Shown here piece by piece: positions 1 to 7,537 of a DNA stretch of 32,823 nt. The stretch spans positions 1 to 32,823 of the forward strand of contig CAJYQM010000414.1 in assembly GCA_913777025.1 (NCBI GenBank), written 5' to 3'. Position 1 is the stretch's first letter; each line of letters begins with the position of its first letter. The notes below the pieces were generated by a model. It worked only from the letters and a program-made list of their open reading frames with translations. It was not told the DNA's origin and ran no database searches. Both the position numbers and the translations under genes were made by a program. The DNA comes from an uncultured Massilia sp. (GTDB taxonomy: Bacteria > Pseudomonadota > Gammaproteobacteria > Burkholderiales > Burkholderiaceae_D).

Positions 1-1
1 G

Positions 2-532
2 GTCGCCGCCGGCGTCGACGTCGCCTTCCGCGTGGGAGAACTGAAGGACAGCCGCCTGATCGCGCGCCGCATCGGCACCGCCCATCGCGCGGCGCTGGCC
101 TCGCACGACTATCTCGCCCGCCACGGCGAGCCGCAGCACCCGGACGAGCTGGCCCGGCACCAGTGCGTGGTCTACACCGGCCTGGCCAACCCCAACGACT
201 GGACCTTCCTGGACGAGAACGGCGCCCCGCTGACGGTCCGGGTCAACGGCCGCTTCCAGTCGAACAGTTCGGAAGCGACGCGCCAGGCCGTGCACGAGGG
301 GCTCGGCATCTGCTATTCGACGCTGTGGGTGTATGGGGCCGACATCCGCGCCGGGCAGGTCAAGCCGGTGCTGACGCGCTTTCGCCTGCCCTCGCTGCCG
401 CTGAACGTGGTGTTCCAGCCGGCGCGGCGGCCCTCGCTGAAGGTGAATCACTTCGTGAACTACTTCGCCGAGGCGTTCGCGCAGGATCCGGATATTGCGG
501 AGATGCTCGATACGACCGCCCCCGCCGGATAA
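2..532 (+). CDS. LysR-family transcriptional regulator, 3' part (C-terminal substrate-binding domain)
   Basis: The frame is already open at the first complete codon, so the 5' end, including the winged-helix DNA-binding domain, lies outside the window. About 176 residues are visible. They match the second half of the LysR substrate-binding domain of the CrgA-like subgroup: a DVAFRVGEL strand, then LIARRIG, then SHDYLARHGEP..P.DLARHQCVVY, and the late motif AVHEGLGICY. This domain binds a small-molecule effector and controls DNA binding by a tetramer. The effector cannot be read from the sequence. The gene ends 8 bp before the convergent end of the next gene and no stem plus T-run separates them. 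The family call is firm; the regulated target is unknown. Confidence 0.9.
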   Translation, partial: VAAGVDVAFRVGELKDSRLIARRIGTAHRAALASHDYLARHGEPQHPDELARHQCVVYTGLANPNDWTFLDENGAPLTVRVNGRFQSNSSEATRQAVHEGLGICYSTLWVYGADIRAGQVKPVLTRFRLPSLPLNVVFQPARRPSLKVNHFVNYFAEAFAQDPDIAEMLDTTAPAG

Positions 533-540
533 GCCCTGCC

Positions 541-1191
541 CTACAACAGCGCCCGGTTCTGCGAAATCGAGCGGTTGAACTCGAGCCAGTCGCTGCCAAG
601 CCGGGTGACCTGGTAGGCATTGCCGGTACGCTGCAAGAACAGGTTCGACTCCAGCCAGGTCCGGACTTCCTCGCTCATCGGCGTCGCATCCAGGCCGCAT
701 TGAATGCTGTTGAGCGCACGCACGCAGGTGAAATGCTTGAGCGCCTGCCGTCCCTTCGAGGTGATCACCGGCTTGCCATCCTCGTCCAGGCGGATCATCG
801 CAAAGTGCTTCAATTCGGCAGGACACTCGGCGATCGTCATCCTGTGCATGCCGGTATCCGCTTCGAAGCGCAGCCGGTACAGCACCGCCATGCCGGCCTC
901 GTCGAGCGTGAGGGCGCCATCGTCATCGTCGTCGACAGGCGGCGCCGGGGCCTGATCCACGGGCGCGCACGCCTCGGCTTCGGTGCGGCGCCGCTGCCTG
1001 CGGCGGTCTTCGGGGATGGCCAGCACGCGCTCGATCAAGGCCTCGTCGAGGCCGTTACGCATGAGCAGGTTTTTCGCCGCGGCGTTACCGAAGCCGCGCC
1101 GCATGGCGAACACGGTACGCAGGATTCTTGCGGTGACGCCATCGGTACGTCGGTCTCCCAAGCGTCGATCGGGGTGAGTGGCGAGGGTCAT
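541..1191 (-). CDS. hypothetical protein with a possible duplicated wHTH-like motif
   Basis: A 216-residue protein that I do not recognise. The N-terminal third is basic and Arg-rich (RRLGDRR, then RRRQRRR near residue 68). A low-complexity acidic linker DDDDD follows near residue 88, then a more ordered C-terminal half. Two stretches in that half resemble each other: PVITSKGRQALKHF and YQVTRLGSDWLEF. Both fit the wing of a winged-helix fold (x-T-x-x-G-x-x-x-L-x-x-F). No signal peptide or membrane segment is visible. The ATG at 1191 is the longest start; I see no good Shine-Dalgarno, and an internal ATG at residue 30 is possible. It is transcribed divergently from the HDOD gene. A DNA-binding role is only a suggestion from the wing-like repeats. 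Confidence 0.6.
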   Translation of the reverse strand: MTLATHPDRRLGDRRTDGVTARILRTVFAMRRGFGNAAAKNLLMRNGLDEALIERVLAIPEDRRRQRRRTEAEACAPVDQAPAPPVDDDDDGALTLDEAGMAVLYRLRFEADTGMHRMTIAECPAELKHFAMIRLDEDGKPVITSKGRQALKHFTCVRALNSIQCGLDATPMSEEVRTWLESNLFLQRTGNAYQVTRLGSDWLEFNRSISQNRALL

Positions 1192-1444
1192 GGTGGACGA
1201 AATCCGTGTCGATTACCGATGATATCAAAAAAACATGGAGCTCGGCGATTGAAAGTTCAGACCGGTTCTTATGGGCATCTGAGCGTTGGGCTGCAGGACT
1301 GGCCACAAGCAGATGATAGCGGAGATGTTGCCGCGAGACTACACCGGAAACGATAAAACCGGAAAAAATAGAAAATATTGCTTTGTGGCATTACACTGAT
1401 TTCGTACTTACACCTCCCGCCGGACAACTTACCTCTGTAAAACC
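1192..1444. other. intergenic region between divergent genes
   Basis: This 253-bp gap separates the unrecognised minus-strand gene and the plus-strand HDOD gene. It is noticeably AT-richer from about 1335 to 1400 than the flanking coding DNA, as expected of a promoter zone. On the minus strand a TATCAT hexamer at 1219-1224 lies about 28 bases before the start codon, but no -35 partner sits at the usual distance. I see no convincing plus-strand hexamer pair, RNA gene or terminator. Confidence 0.35.
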
Positions 1445-2245
1445 ATGATCACTCTTGCCAGCTTCTTCGAGAATGTCCGCCTGCCCACGATCTCCGAGGT
1501 GGCGCATGCCTTGATTGCGACCCTCGACAACGACGACGTGTCCACGAAACAGATTGCCGCGATCCTCGCCCGGGATCCGGCCCTGGTTGCCAAGCTGATG
1601 CGCTTGGCCAACAGTGCCCGCTTCGGCGCCAGCCGCACCATCAGCTCGGTCGACGAAGCGATCGCACTCACTGGCACCGCGCATATCCGTACGCTGGCGC
1701 TCGCTGCTTGTTTTGCCGATTCATTTCCACAACTGCCCGGCCTGGATTCGAAAGAATTCTGGAACAGCAGCATGACGTGCGCGGGTTACGCCCGCTGGCT
1801 GGCCAGGGGCGCGAACATCGACAGCAACGACGCATGGCTGGCCGGCATGATCCTGCGACTGGGCGAACTGTTGATCTACGAAGTTGCGCCGTCGGCGTTT
1901 GCCGAGATCGAGCAATTGCCGCACCTTCCCGGTGCGCGCTGGGAACGCGAGCTGCGCTTGCTTGGCCTTTCCGAAAGCGAGATTACAGCCGAGTTGGCGC
2001 GCCGCTGGAACTTCCCGGAGCGGATCGTGACCGCGGTGAAAGGGGCGTCGATGCCGATGGACACCCCGTCCTTCTCCCGACTGGCTGGCGTCGTGCACCT
2101 GGCCAGCCTGCTGGCGGACACACCCAATGACGACGACGACGTGGTCGACGCACTGCCAGGCGACGTGGTCGACAGGCTGGGGATCGACATGGCCTGGATG
2201 CGATCGGGTCTTCCATCACACGAATCGTTCCTGGCATTGGCTTGA
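1445..2245 (+). CDS. HDOD domain-containing signalling protein
   Basis: A 266-residue protein made of a single HDOD (HD-related output) domain at about residues 8-210. Visible hallmarks are the opening LPTISEVAHAL, the segment DPALVAKLMRLANSARFG (usual form DPxLxxKlLrlaNSa.y), SSVDEAIALTGTAHIRTLAL, and the helix LAGMILRLGELLIY. In that last helix a true HD phosphohydrolase would carry its His-Asp pair. Here the position reads ILRLGE, so hydrolase activity is not expected, which is normal for HDOD proteins. Members are non-catalytic modules often linked to chemotaxis, c-di-GMP or stress signalling. No GGDEF, EAL or receiver domain is attached. The start has no clear Shine-Dalgarno. It is followed at 68 nt by the lipocalin gene on the same strand. 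Confidence 0.88.
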   Translation: MITLASFFENVRLPTISEVAHALIATLDNDDVSTKQIAAILARDPALVAKLMRLANSARFGASRTISSVDEAIALTGTAHIRTLALAACFADSFPQLPGLDSKEFWNSSMTCAGYARWLARGANIDSNDAWLAGMILRLGELLIYEVAPSAFAEIEQLPHLPGARWERELRLLGLSESEITAELARRWNFPERIVTAVKGASMPMDTPSFSRLAGVVHLASLLADTPNDDDDVVDALPGDVVDRLGIDMAWMRSGLPSHESFLALA

Positions 2246-2312
2246 GGTCTTTGGACGCGCCAAGGCTTGCCGAACCTTGCGCCCCAGATAGCCCGGGTGC
2301 TTTAGGATGGGC

Positions 2313-2909
2313 ATGACATCAACAGCCACGAATGCCATGCCACGTCTTCCTTCACGCCAAACCATGCTGCTGCTCGGCCTGGCCGGTGCCGGCGCCGCCG
2401 TCCTCGCCGCCAAGCACTACAACAAGCGCCAGCCCGGCATCGCCCCGATCGCTTCCCTCGACCTGCCGCGCTACATGGGCGAATGGTTCGAGATCGCCAA
2501 GTTCCCGAACCGCTTCGAAAAGGAGTGCGAAGGCTTCACCACTGCCACCTACAGCCTGCAACAGGACGGTACGGTCAAGGTGGTCAACCGCTGCCGCCAC
2601 GAGGACGAGCGCTTCGAATCGGTCACCGGCGCCGCGCGCCAGGTCGGCGGTCCCGGTTCGCCGACGCTGCAGGTGCGCTTCGCGCCGGCCTGGCTGTCGC
2701 TGGTGCCGGCCGTGTGGGCCGACTACTGGGTGATCGACCTGGATCCGGCGTATAAACTGGCCGCGGTCAGCGAACCGAAGGGCGAATACCTGTGGATCCT
2801 GGCGCGCACGCCGACCATCCGCGAGCAGGATTACCAGGCCCTGCTCGGGCGCCTGCAAAGCCAGGGATTCGACACGTCCCGGCTGGTGAGGACGCGCCAG
2901 ACGCTGTAA
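2313..2909 (+). CDS. bacterial lipocalin (Blc family), membrane-anchored
   Basis: About 198 residues. After a hydrophobic N-terminal segment (MLLLGLAGAGAAVLAA), a lipocalin barrel begins at LDLPRYMGEWFEIAKFPN, which holds the family's G-x-W motif. Further Blc features are FEKECEGFTTATYSL, VWADYWVIDLDP, and the C-terminal LWILARTPTI...YQALLGRLQSQGFD. Blc proteins bind lysophospholipids or other small lipids at the envelope and are usually outer-membrane lipoproteins. No lipobox cysteine follows the hydrophobic stretch here, so the segment looks like an uncleaved anchor or a poor signal peptide. I chose ATG 2313 because AGGA sits 5 nt upstream; ATGs at 2307 and 2337 are alternatives. It is probably an independent gene. 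Confidence 0.88.
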   Translation: MTSTATNAMPRLPSRQTMLLLGLAGAGAAVLAAKHYNKRQPGIAPIASLDLPRYMGEWFEIAKFPNRFEKECEGFTTATYSLQQDGTVKVVNRCRHEDERFESVTGAARQVGGPGSPTLQVRFAPAWLSLVPAVWADYWVIDLDPAYKLAAVSEPKGEYLWILARTPTIREQDYQALLGRLQSQGFDTSRLVRTRQTL

Positions 2910-3087
2910 TCGCCGCGCCCGTGAGGCCGAGGTGTCGCGTCAGCGCTGCGTTTCAAGGCAAACGCTTGCCAAAGACAGCATGTTTACGGAAACTATATAT
3001 TTCTAATAAGTAAATAACGCTGCCCGTGACGAACAGCCATCCACTGTCGATGCCGATCCTGCCGCCGGGCTCCCCAAGGGCTTGCGC

Positions 3088-3984
3088 ATGAAGCCCACCG
3101 AACGGGTCTCGCGCCTGTACGAGGTCATGGACCTGATGCTCGACTCGGTCGGCGATCCGCTCGCGCTGAAATCGCTGGCGGCATCGGCCAGCTATTCTTC
3201 CTTCCACTTCGACCGCATCTTCCGCGAGCTGACCGGCTTTTCGGCCGTCGAATACCAGAGGAAGCGCCGCCTGCGCCGGGCCGCCCACCTGCTGCGCCAC
3301 GAGCCCGACGTGCCGATCGTGCGCATCGCCCAGGATTGCGGCTTTCCCTCCAATGCGGCCTTCGCCAAAGCCTTCAAGCAGCAGTTCGCGATGTCGGCCA
3401 AGGCTTGGCGCGAAGGCGGCTGGCGGGCCTACATGGACCAGCAAGTGGGGCGCGAGAGCGACGTCAGCTTCTTCGTGGCGGAACCCGACAACCTGGAGGT
3501 GATCCTGGCGCACTATTCCCCGCCGCAGCCGGGGACGGTTGCGGCCCGCATCGCCGTGCGCAGCCTGCCCGCCGTGCTGCTGCGCTACCAGCGCTTTTTC
3601 GGCCAGTCCGGGGCGGCGCTGTCGATCGCCTGCAATGGCTTCATCCGGGAGCGCGAGCAAAGCGAGGGAACGGGCACGGCCTGGTACGGCGTGTTCGACG
3701 AAGACCCGGGTTTTACGGGCGAACGGGAATATTGCTACGACTTCGGTTTCGATGGCGAGGACGACGCGGATCCCTGCCTCGGCCTGCGCGTGCTGCCGGC
3801 CGGCAGCTATGCCTGCCTCGACTTCCATAACGAGTGGCCGCGCTTCCGCTCCATGTACGAGGACTGGCTCGACAGGCAGGCGCTGTGGCGCCTGGACGCC
3901 ACCCGCCCGCACATCCAGAAGGTGGAGCGCGGGCCGGACGGGCGCTGGCAGGGCTGGCTGGCCCTGCCCATCAAGAAACGGTAA
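3088..3984 (+). CDS. AraC-family regulator with GyrI-like effector domain
   Basis: About 298 residues. The N-terminal half is an AraC-type double helix-turn-helix (about 5-105): LKSLAASASYSSFHFDRIFRELTGFSAVEYQRKRRL, then a second HTH around IVRIAQDCGFPSNAAFAKAFKQQFAMS. The C-terminal half (about 145-295) is a GyrI-like/AraC effector-binding domain, with RIAVRSLPAVLLRYQ, the central YGVFDEDP and the closing AGSYACLDFHNEW. This is the architecture of Rob/SbmC-type and multidrug-sensing regulators, so a small hydrophobic or cationic ligand is plausible but unproven. ATG 3088 is preferred over an upstream TTG because AAGGG lies 7 nt before it. The upstream 178 bp includes an AT-rich tract (about 2985-3015) that may hold the promoter. 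Confidence 0.9.
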   Translation: MKPTERVSRLYEVMDLMLDSVGDPLALKSLAASASYSSFHFDRIFRELTGFSAVEYQRKRRLRRAAHLLRHEPDVPIVRIAQDCGFPSNAAFAKAFKQQFAMSAKAWREGGWRAYMDQQVGRESDVSFFVAEPDNLEVILAHYSPPQPGTVAARIAVRSLPAVLLRYQRFFGQSGAALSIACNGFIREREQSEGTGTAWYGVFDEDPGFTGEREYCYDFGFDGEDDADPCLGLRVLPAGSYACLDFHNEWPRFRSMYEDWLDRQALWRLDATRPHIQKVERGPDGRWQGWLALPIKKR

Positions 3985-3990
3985 TACGAT

Positions 3991-4530
3991 TTACCAGGTA
4001 AAGTCGTCCGGGATCTTGTAGTCGGCGTAGGGATCGTCTTCCTGCACGTCCGTGGCCGCCGCCTTGTTCACGCGCACCACGCTGTCCGGCGCGCGCTCGG
4101 CGATCTTGTCGGCGATGACCTTCGGCACCAGCTCGAAGCCGCCGTTGTGGGCCACGATCGCCAGGCGGCCGGCCACCAGGTGGTCACGCACCTTTTCCGA
4201 CACGTAGATGCGTTCGATTTTCGTGCCGATGGTGAAGTTGTAGGCAATGTCGCCATTGCCCTTGGGCTGGCGGTTCTGCAGCACCATCTGCGTGATCTGG
4301 GCCGCGACCGCCTTCCCGGCGGCGGCGGCATCGCGCTGGGCGTTCAGCTGGCGCGCGCGTTCGGCCTGCTGGCGCTGGGCCTCGAGCGCGGCCTCCTTCG
4401 TCTCGTTGACGCTCTGCACGCCGGTGCGGCGCTCGATCTTCTGCTGCTTGCTCTTTTCCTGGTTGGCGACCTTGACCTTCTTCTTGTCGACCAGGCCGGC
4501 CTTCATCAGCTGCTCTTGCAGGGATACCAT
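3991..4530 (-). CDS. DUF2058 family protein (YaiL-like)
   Basis: A 179-residue protein of the DUF2058 family. The N-terminus is diagnostic: SLQEQLMKAGLVDKKKVKVA, then NQEKSKQQKIERR. A charged, probably coiled-coil stretch rich in Glu, Gln, Ala and Arg follows (about 45-90). The conserved C-terminal domain reads IAYNFTIGTKIERIYVSE, LVAGRLAIVAHNGGFELVPKVIADKI, and ends DPYADYKIPDDFTW. Function is unknown; it is sometimes listed as a nucleoprotein or polysaccharide-associated protein without firm evidence. The frame extends 42 codons further upstream, but ATG 4530 has GGAG 7 nt before it and starts exactly where family members start. It converges with the AraC gene, with only 6 bp between the stops. 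Confidence 0.9.
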   Translation of the reverse strand: MVSLQEQLMKAGLVDKKKVKVANQEKSKQQKIERRTGVQSVNETKEAALEAQRQQAERARQLNAQRDAAAAGKAVAAQITQMVLQNRQPKGNGDIAYNFTIGTKIERIYVSEKVRDHLVAGRLAIVAHNGGFELVPKVIADKIAERAPDSVVRVNKAAATDVQEDDPYADYKIPDDFTW

Positions 4531-4588
4531 GATACTGCTCCGTGGTAGAAACCTCGCAGCATAGCAAAAGATACCGGCCGCAGCGAGA

Positions 4589-5746
4589 TCAGCGTCCGTG
4601 CGCCAGGAAGAAGCGCAACATCTCGCCGGAGGCATTCGGGCCGCCCGCGACGGCATACGAGCCGTCCGTACTGCCGCCGGACCAGTTGTGGCCCGCGCCG
4701 TGCAGCCGCCAGTGTTCGGCGTGCGCGCGGCCGGCCTCGTCGCGGGCGACGGTGCGGGTCCAGCCGTCGCCCTGCTCGCGCACCTCGGCCAGTGTCGCGC
4801 CGCGGGTGAACTGGTGGTAGACGGCGTCGCCGTTGGACGGGCTCACGACCGCGTCGGCATCGCCATGGAAGACGATCACCGGCAGCGCGCGGACGGCATG
4901 CGCCCCGCGCGCCTTCTTGAGGTGGGCGCCCTTCATCGCGTTCAGGCCGGACATCAAATCATGCGCGCAGCCGGCCGCCAGGCCCGAATGCACGCCGACC
5001 GCCGCGTACAGCTCCGGATAGGCCGCGCCCAGGATCGCCGCCATCGCGCCGCCCGCCGAGAGACCTGCCACGTAGACGCGGCCGGCGTCGCCGCCGTGTT
5101 CGCGCAGGAGTTCGCGCGTCATGCCGGCCAGGATCGCCGGTTCGCCCTGGTCGCGGCGCTGGTGCGGCGCCTCGAACCAGTTCCAGCAGCCGGACGCGTT
5201 GGCGCTGTGCGGCTGCTCGGGATACAGCACCAGGCAGCCATGTTCCTCGGCCAGCGCATTCATCGTGGTGCCGGCGGCGAAGTCGGCCGGGTCCTGCTTG
5301 CAGCCGTGCAGCATCACCACCAGCGGACGCGGTCCCGACGCCGGCCGGGCCGGCACGTACAGGCGGTAGCGGCGCGAGCCGGCGGCACTGCCGAACACGC
5401 CGTGCGTGAACTGGCCCGGCTCGCGCGACTTGTCGCGTTGTTCCGGCGCCTTCGCGTGCCCGGGATGGAAGGCTTTCAGTTGCTCGGCCCAGTTCGGCAT
5501 CGGGTTGGCGTGGGCGGCCTTCTGCTGTTCCTGCGCGGACTGCTTGCGCGACCACGACGGTGCTTCGTTCAGGTCGACGACATCGGGCTGTTCCTGCACG
5601 GCCGCATCGGATTGCGAGGACGGCGTGCGCAGCAGGCCGGCAGTCTTCAATGCATCCTGGATGATCGCGGTTGCCGCCATCGGGTCCTTCTGCGTGGCGC
5701 GTGCCGCGCGCAGCATGTTGGCGACGAATTGTTCGTAGGGTTTCAT
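4589..5746 (-). CDS. PHB depolymerase-family esterase (alpha/beta hydrolase)
   Basis: About 385 residues. After a roughly 110-residue Ala/Gln-rich N-terminal region the Esterase_phd domain begins at RRYRLYVPA. Visible catalytic elements are the oxyanion-hole segment VVMLHGCKQDP, the lipase box GLSAGG with nucleophile Ser230, HGDADAVVSP with the likely acid Asp298, and GAGHNWSGG with His353. The family hydrolyses polyhydroxyalkanoate or related polyester/acyl substrates. No signal peptide is visible, so it is probably intracellular. An ATG at 5761 overlaps the stop of the upstream RHH gene (ATGA). The ATG at 5746 has AAGGA 7 nt upstream and begins the conserved helix KPYEQFVANMLRAARAT, so I prefer it. 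Either way it is co-transcribed with the RHH gene. The exact substrate is uncertain. Confidence 0.9.
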   Translation of the reverse strand: MKPYEQFVANMLRAARATQKDPMAATAIIQDALKTAGLLRTPSSQSDAAVQEQPDVVDLNEAPSWSRKQSAQEQQKAAHANPMPNWAEQLKAFHPGHAKAPEQRDKSREPGQFTHGVFGSAAGSRRYRLYVPARPASGPRPLVVMLHGCKQDPADFAAGTTMNALAEEHGCLVLYPEQPHSANASGCWNWFEAPHQRRDQGEPAILAGMTRELLREHGGDAGRVYVAGLSAGGAMAAILGAAYPELYAAVGVHSGLAAGCAHDLMSGLNAMKGAHLKKARGAHAVRALPVIVFHGDADAVVSPSNGDAVYHQFTRGATLAEVREQGDGWTRTVARDEAGRAHAEHWRLHGAGHNWSGGSTDGSYAVAGGPNASGEMLRFFLAHGR

Positions 5747-5757
5747 GTTCTTGTCCT

Positions 5758-6174
5758 TCATAGGTGGGTCCGGTCCGCGAGGGCGGCCTTGACCGCGCTG
5801 GACGCGACGAAGGCGCCCAGCACCCGGAGCGAGGCAATCGCTGCGCGGGCCAGTTCGGGCGTGACGTCGTCCTCGATGGTGGCCAGGCCCAGCACGTGGA
5901 TCTCGAGCCGTTCGCCGGCGGCGACGCTGCGTTCCAGGTCGGCCTTGCCATAGCGCTGCAGGCCGACGACGAAGCGCTTGCGCACCACTGTCTGGCGGAT
6001 TTCCTCGTTGTGGCGCTCGAGCTGGTTGCGGATCGCGGTACGGACGAAATCGGTGCGGTTGGTATAGAAACCTTCCTCGACCAGGAGGTCCATCTGGGCG
6101 ATGTCCACCAGGCCGAGGTTGACCGTCACCTTCTCGGTCTCGGGAAGTTTGGATTTGGATTCGATGAGTTTCAT
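5758..6174 (-). CDS. ribbon-helix-helix (CopG-like) transcriptional regulator
   Basis: A 138-residue protein. Residues about 14-53 form a ribbon-helix-helix: strand EKVTVNLGLVDIAQMD, helix LLVEEGFYTNRTDFVRTAIRNQLERH. The T-N-R-T-D-F-V-R run is typical of the second helix in CopG/MetJ-like repressors. The remaining 80 residues (ending KAALADRTHL) have no function I can name; they may mediate oligomerisation or ligand sensing. It is the first gene of a two-gene unit with the PHB-depolymerase-like esterase. The array of ATACTCC/GGAGTAT half-sites directly upstream suggests autoregulation. The Shine-Dalgarno is weak. A role in polyhydroxyalkanoate metabolism is inferred only from the partner gene. 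Confidence 0.85.
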   Translation of the reverse strand: MKLIESKSKLPETEKVTVNLGLVDIAQMDLLVEEGFYTNRTDFVRTAIRNQLERHNEEIRQTVVRKRFVVGLQRYGKADLERSVAAGERLEIHVLGLATIEDDVTPELARAAIASLRVLGAFVASSAVKAALADRTHL

Positions 6175-6183
6175 ACGCCCAGC

Positions 6184-6212
6184 ATACTCCGATTGGAGTA
6201 TGGCGGGAGTAT
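6184..6212. promoter_or_regulatory. candidate RHH operator: three 7-bp half-sites at 11-bp spacing
   Basis: ATACTCC at 6184-6190 and GGAGTAT at 6195-6201 form a perfect 7-bp inverted repeat with a 4-bp spacer. A third half-site, GGAGTAT, lies at 6206-6212. The three start positions are 11 bp apart, about one helical turn, which is how ribbon-helix-helix dimers load side by side on DNA. The array sits 10-38 bp upstream of the RHH start codon, so bound protein would cover the promoter. Binding by the adjacent regulator is inference. Confidence 0.6.
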
Positions 6213-6235
6213 TTTTTGTAACAGCAGGTGTTCCG

Positions 6236-7537
6236 TTACGCTGGCGCGACGTCTGCCTGGCGCTCCGGTTCGAGTCGCACGAAGCGGCTCAGCAGCAAGG
6301 CCGGCAGCGCCGCCAGCAGCACCCACAGGAAGAACTGGCGGTAGCCCAGCGCATGCTGGATGTCGCCGCTGACCATCTTGAACAGCACGAACCCGAGCTG
6401 CATGAAGCCGGTGCCGAGCGCGTAGTGGGCGGTCTGGTAAGGGCCGCTGGCGATCACCTGCATGATGAACAGGATGATGCCGACGAAGCCGAAGCCATAG
6501 CCGAACATCTCCAGCGCCAGCGCCATCGTGATGGTGCCGGCCGCCTCGGGCTGGGCCACGCCCAGGTAATAGAAGACCAGGTTGGGCAGGTTCATCGCCA
6601 GGATCAGCAGCGGCATCGCGCGCTTCAGGCCGATCCAGGACGTGAAGTAGCCTCCCAGCACGCTCCCGGCCAGGAAGGCGGCGGTGCCGGCGGTGCCGTA
6701 GATCGCACCCACTTCCTGGGTCGACAGTCCCAGCCCGCCGATCGCGCGCGCGTCGCGCAGGAACAGCGGGCCGATGGTCTGGATCTGCCCTTCCCCGGCG
6801 CGGAACAGGATGATGAAGAGGATGCCCAGCCAGATGCCGCGCTTGGCGAAGAAGGCTTTCACCACGTCCACCAGCACGTCCGCGGTGCCGCGAATCGAGG
6901 CCGGCGCGCTGCGCAAGCCCGGATTCGGCAGCGCCCACCAGTGATACAGCCCGAGCGCCGCCATCAGCGCGCCGAGCAGGCCGAACACCGTGGACCAGGC
7001 CGGGGCCGCGCCGAAGCGCTGTTCGAGGTGTCCCGCCAGGATCACCAGGCCGCCCAGCGACAGGAACTTGGCGCCGTTGAAGAAGGCCCCCTGCCAGCCG
7101 GCATAGGCGGCCTGCTGGCGCGCGTCCAGGCTGGCGATGTACAAACCGTCGGCGGCGATGTCGTGGGTGCTGGAAGCCATGGCGACCACCGCCAGCAGCG
7201 CGATCGACAAGGCGAACCAGGACGGCAACTGCAGGGCCAGCGCCAGCATGCCGAGCGCCGCGCCGCCCAGCAGCTGGAAGAACACGACCACGCTCTTCTT
7301 GCTGCGCGCCAGCTCCAGGAAGGGGCTCCACAAGGCCTTGAACACCCAGGCGAAACCCAGCATGCCGGTCCAGTGCCCGATCGCCTCGTTGGATACGCCC
7401 ATGCTCTTGAACATCAGCCCGGCCACCAGCGCCACGCTGTAGAACGGCAGGCCCTGGGCCAGGTAGAGGGAAGGCACCCAGGCCAGCGGATGGGGGGTGC
7501 GTTCAGGCTGCAGTTGCGCGGGTGTGGCCTTGTCCAT
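6236..7537 (-). CDS. MFS permease, AmpG-like
   Basis: A 433-residue polytopic inner-membrane protein with about 12 hydrophobic segments. Its N-terminus, LAWVPSLYLAQGLPFYSVALVAGLMFKSMGVS, with the following GMLGFAWVFKALWSPFLE, is the signature of the AmpG/acetyl-CoA-transporter-like branch of MFS. AmpG itself imports GlcNAc-anhydromuropeptides. Next to a hexosaminidase and a TonB receptor, the likely cargo is a GlcNAc-containing mono- or oligosaccharide, but this is inferred from context. The frame is open far upstream, but that part is a shadow of the hexosaminidase gene; ATG 7537 gives the family N-terminus. Its first 35 bp overlap the hexosaminidase 3' end, implying translational coupling. 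Confidence 0.88.
   Translation of the reverse strand: MDKATPAQLQPERTPHPLAWVPSLYLAQGLPFYSVALVAGLMFKSMGVSNEAIGHWTGMLGFAWVFKALWSPFLELARSKKSVVVFFQLLGGAALGMLALALQLPSWFALSIALLAVVAMASSTHDIAADGLYIASLDARQQAAYAGWQGAFFNGAKFLSLGGLVILAGHLEQRFGAAPAWSTVFGLLGALMAALGLYHWWALPNPGLRSAPASIRGTADVLVDVVKAFFAKRGIWLGILFIILFRAGEGQIQTIGPLFLRDARAIGGLGLSTQEVGAIYGTAGTAAFLAGSVLGGYFTSWIGLKRAMPLLILAMNLPNLVFYYLGVAQPEAAGTITMALALEMFGYGFGFVGIILFIMQVIASGPYQTAHYALGTGFMQLGFVLFKMVSGDIQHALGYRQFFLWVLLAALPALLLSRFVRLEPERQADVAPA

Noticed and set aside
6184-6217. Intrinsic terminator (stem ATACTCC/GGAGTAT followed by a T-run) on the plus strand
   Set aside because: All neighbouring genes are on the minus strand, where the run is A-rich and precedes the stem, so an operator reading is more sensible.
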